64,000 nucleotides of DNA from contig DASUSI010000178.1 of assembly GCA_036375165.1 (NCBI GenBank), positions 62,001 through 126,000 of the forward strand, written 5' to 3'. Numbering within the stretch: position 1 is the stretch's first letter; every line of letters starts with the position of its first letter. This stretch comes from WHSM01 sp036375165 (GTDB lineage Bacteria; Actinomycetota; Actinomycetes; Mycobacteriales; Micromonosporaceae). Positions 63,634-64,000 of this stretch are shown piece by piece. A model generated the notes under the pieces. The model was not told the DNA's origin. It did no database searches and saw only the letters and a program-made list of their open reading frames with translations. The translations under genes and the position numbers were made by a program.

Positions 63634-64000
63634 GTGGCCATTGCGAGCAGTGCCGTACCACGGGCGGAATCCGTGCCCGCCGGTACCACACTGCCAACAC
63701 CCCGGACCCTGATCGCGACAGGGGCCGCCGTCGCCGCGGGGCTGGCCCTGTACGCCGCGTTCCCTGGGCTGAACCTTTGGTGGACCGCCCCGATCGGGGT
63801 GGCGCTGCTGGCCATCGCGGTGCGTCGCCGCAGCCCGTGGACCGGCGCGTGGCTGGGTTTGCTCACCGGTGTCGCCTGGTTCGTGCCGCTGCTGCAGTGG
63901 ACCGCGCTGGACGCCCGCGTCGGCTGGTGGCCGTGGCTGCTGCTGGCGGTGTTCCAGGCTTGCTTCGTGGCCGCCCTGGGCGCGGCAGCGGCGTGGTGCG
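63634..64000 (+). CDS. lnt: Apolipoprotein N-acyltransferase, N-terminal part (cut by window edge)
   Basis: 122 codons of a membrane protein. After a polar lead, hydrophobic helices follow: ATGAAVAAGLALYAAFPGLN LWW, APIGVALLAIAVRR, TGAWLGLLTGVAWFVPLLQW, WWPWLLLAVFQACFVAALGA. The FPGLNLWW...P-I and WFVPLLQW blocks are those of Lnt, which N-acylates lipoproteins; actinobacterial forms may be fused to or followed by polyprenol-mannose synthase. GGAG is 6 nt before GTG 63634; an in-frame GTG at 63595 is an alternative. The catalytic nitrilase domain lies beyond the window. Confidence 0.82.
   Translation, partial: MAIASSAVPRAESVPAGTTLPTPRTLIATGAAVAAGLALYAAFPGLNLWWTAPIGVALLAIAVRRRSPWTGAWLGLLTGVAWFVPLLQWTALDARVGWWPWLLLAVFQACFVAALGAAAAWC

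Overview
This is a high-GC actinobacterial chromosome segment. The evidence is a complete Pup-proteasome system, GTG/ATG starts with heavy use of 4-nt stop/start overlaps, PafBC, HelY, and F420-type and actinobacterial regulator families. Gene order from the RecB-like nuclease and trmI through helY and the 5'-3' exonuclease resembles the Mycobacterium tuberculosis Rv2119-Rv2090 neighbourhood as I remember it. I cannot place the genus. The lack of mycobacterial-specific genes and the presence of a lysine aminomutase cluster suggest a soil actinomycete.

Layout. (1) 0-7.7 kb: partial RecB-family nuclease, trmI, ferredoxin, proteasome ATPase (mpa/arc), a possible leader ORF, dop, pup (ending Gly-Gly-Glu), a wrecked endonuclease VII gene, prcB, prcA. 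(2) 7.8-29.3 kb: a block separating prcA from pafA. It holds a MASE1 membrane protein, a glycan trio (flippase-like, DUF2304, GT2), a sugar epimerase, a reductive pyrimidine catabolism cluster (aminotransferase, mmsA, PucR, NCS1 permease, beta-ureidopropionase, dihydropyrimidinase, luciferase-like oxidoreductase), a DMT transporter, a MEDS-STAS protein, and the dTDP-L-rhamnose genes rmlB, rmlD, rmlA, rmlC with a glycosyltransferase and a methyltransferase. (3) 29.4-35.8 kb: pafA, pafB, pafC, tatA, tatC and small membrane proteins. (4) 35.8-41.2 kb: glpD, TetR, alkyl-DHAP-synthase-like flavoprotein, diacylglycerol kinase (same order as Rv2249c-Rv2252 from memory), then hsp20.

(5) 41.2-47.3 kb: an accessory island. 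A truncated MerR gene, fragments of two tyrosine recombinases and the stub of an IS5-type transposase surround one 1423-residue protein with a diverged tyrosinase-like di-copper signature. A roughly 130-bp imperfect direct repeat flanks it. (6) 47.4-53.5 kb: helY, 5'-3' exonuclease, acyl-CoA dehydrogenase, membrane acyltransferase. (7) 53.6-63.0 kb: a lysine degradation cluster: Lrp/AsnC regulator, kamA, kdd, amidohydrolase, kamD, ATPase remnant, kamE, kal, and a MutL/GlmL-like reactivase. (8) The window ends in the 5' part of lnt.

At least nine genes start 6-8 nt after a TANNNT hexamer with no Shine-Dalgarno, so leaderless transcription appears common here and helps fix starts. The most unusual items are the tyrosinase-like island gene, the CATTTCG repeats around pucR and the NCS1 permease gene, the leader ORF overlapping dop, and the defective ATPase fragment wedged between kamD and kamE.
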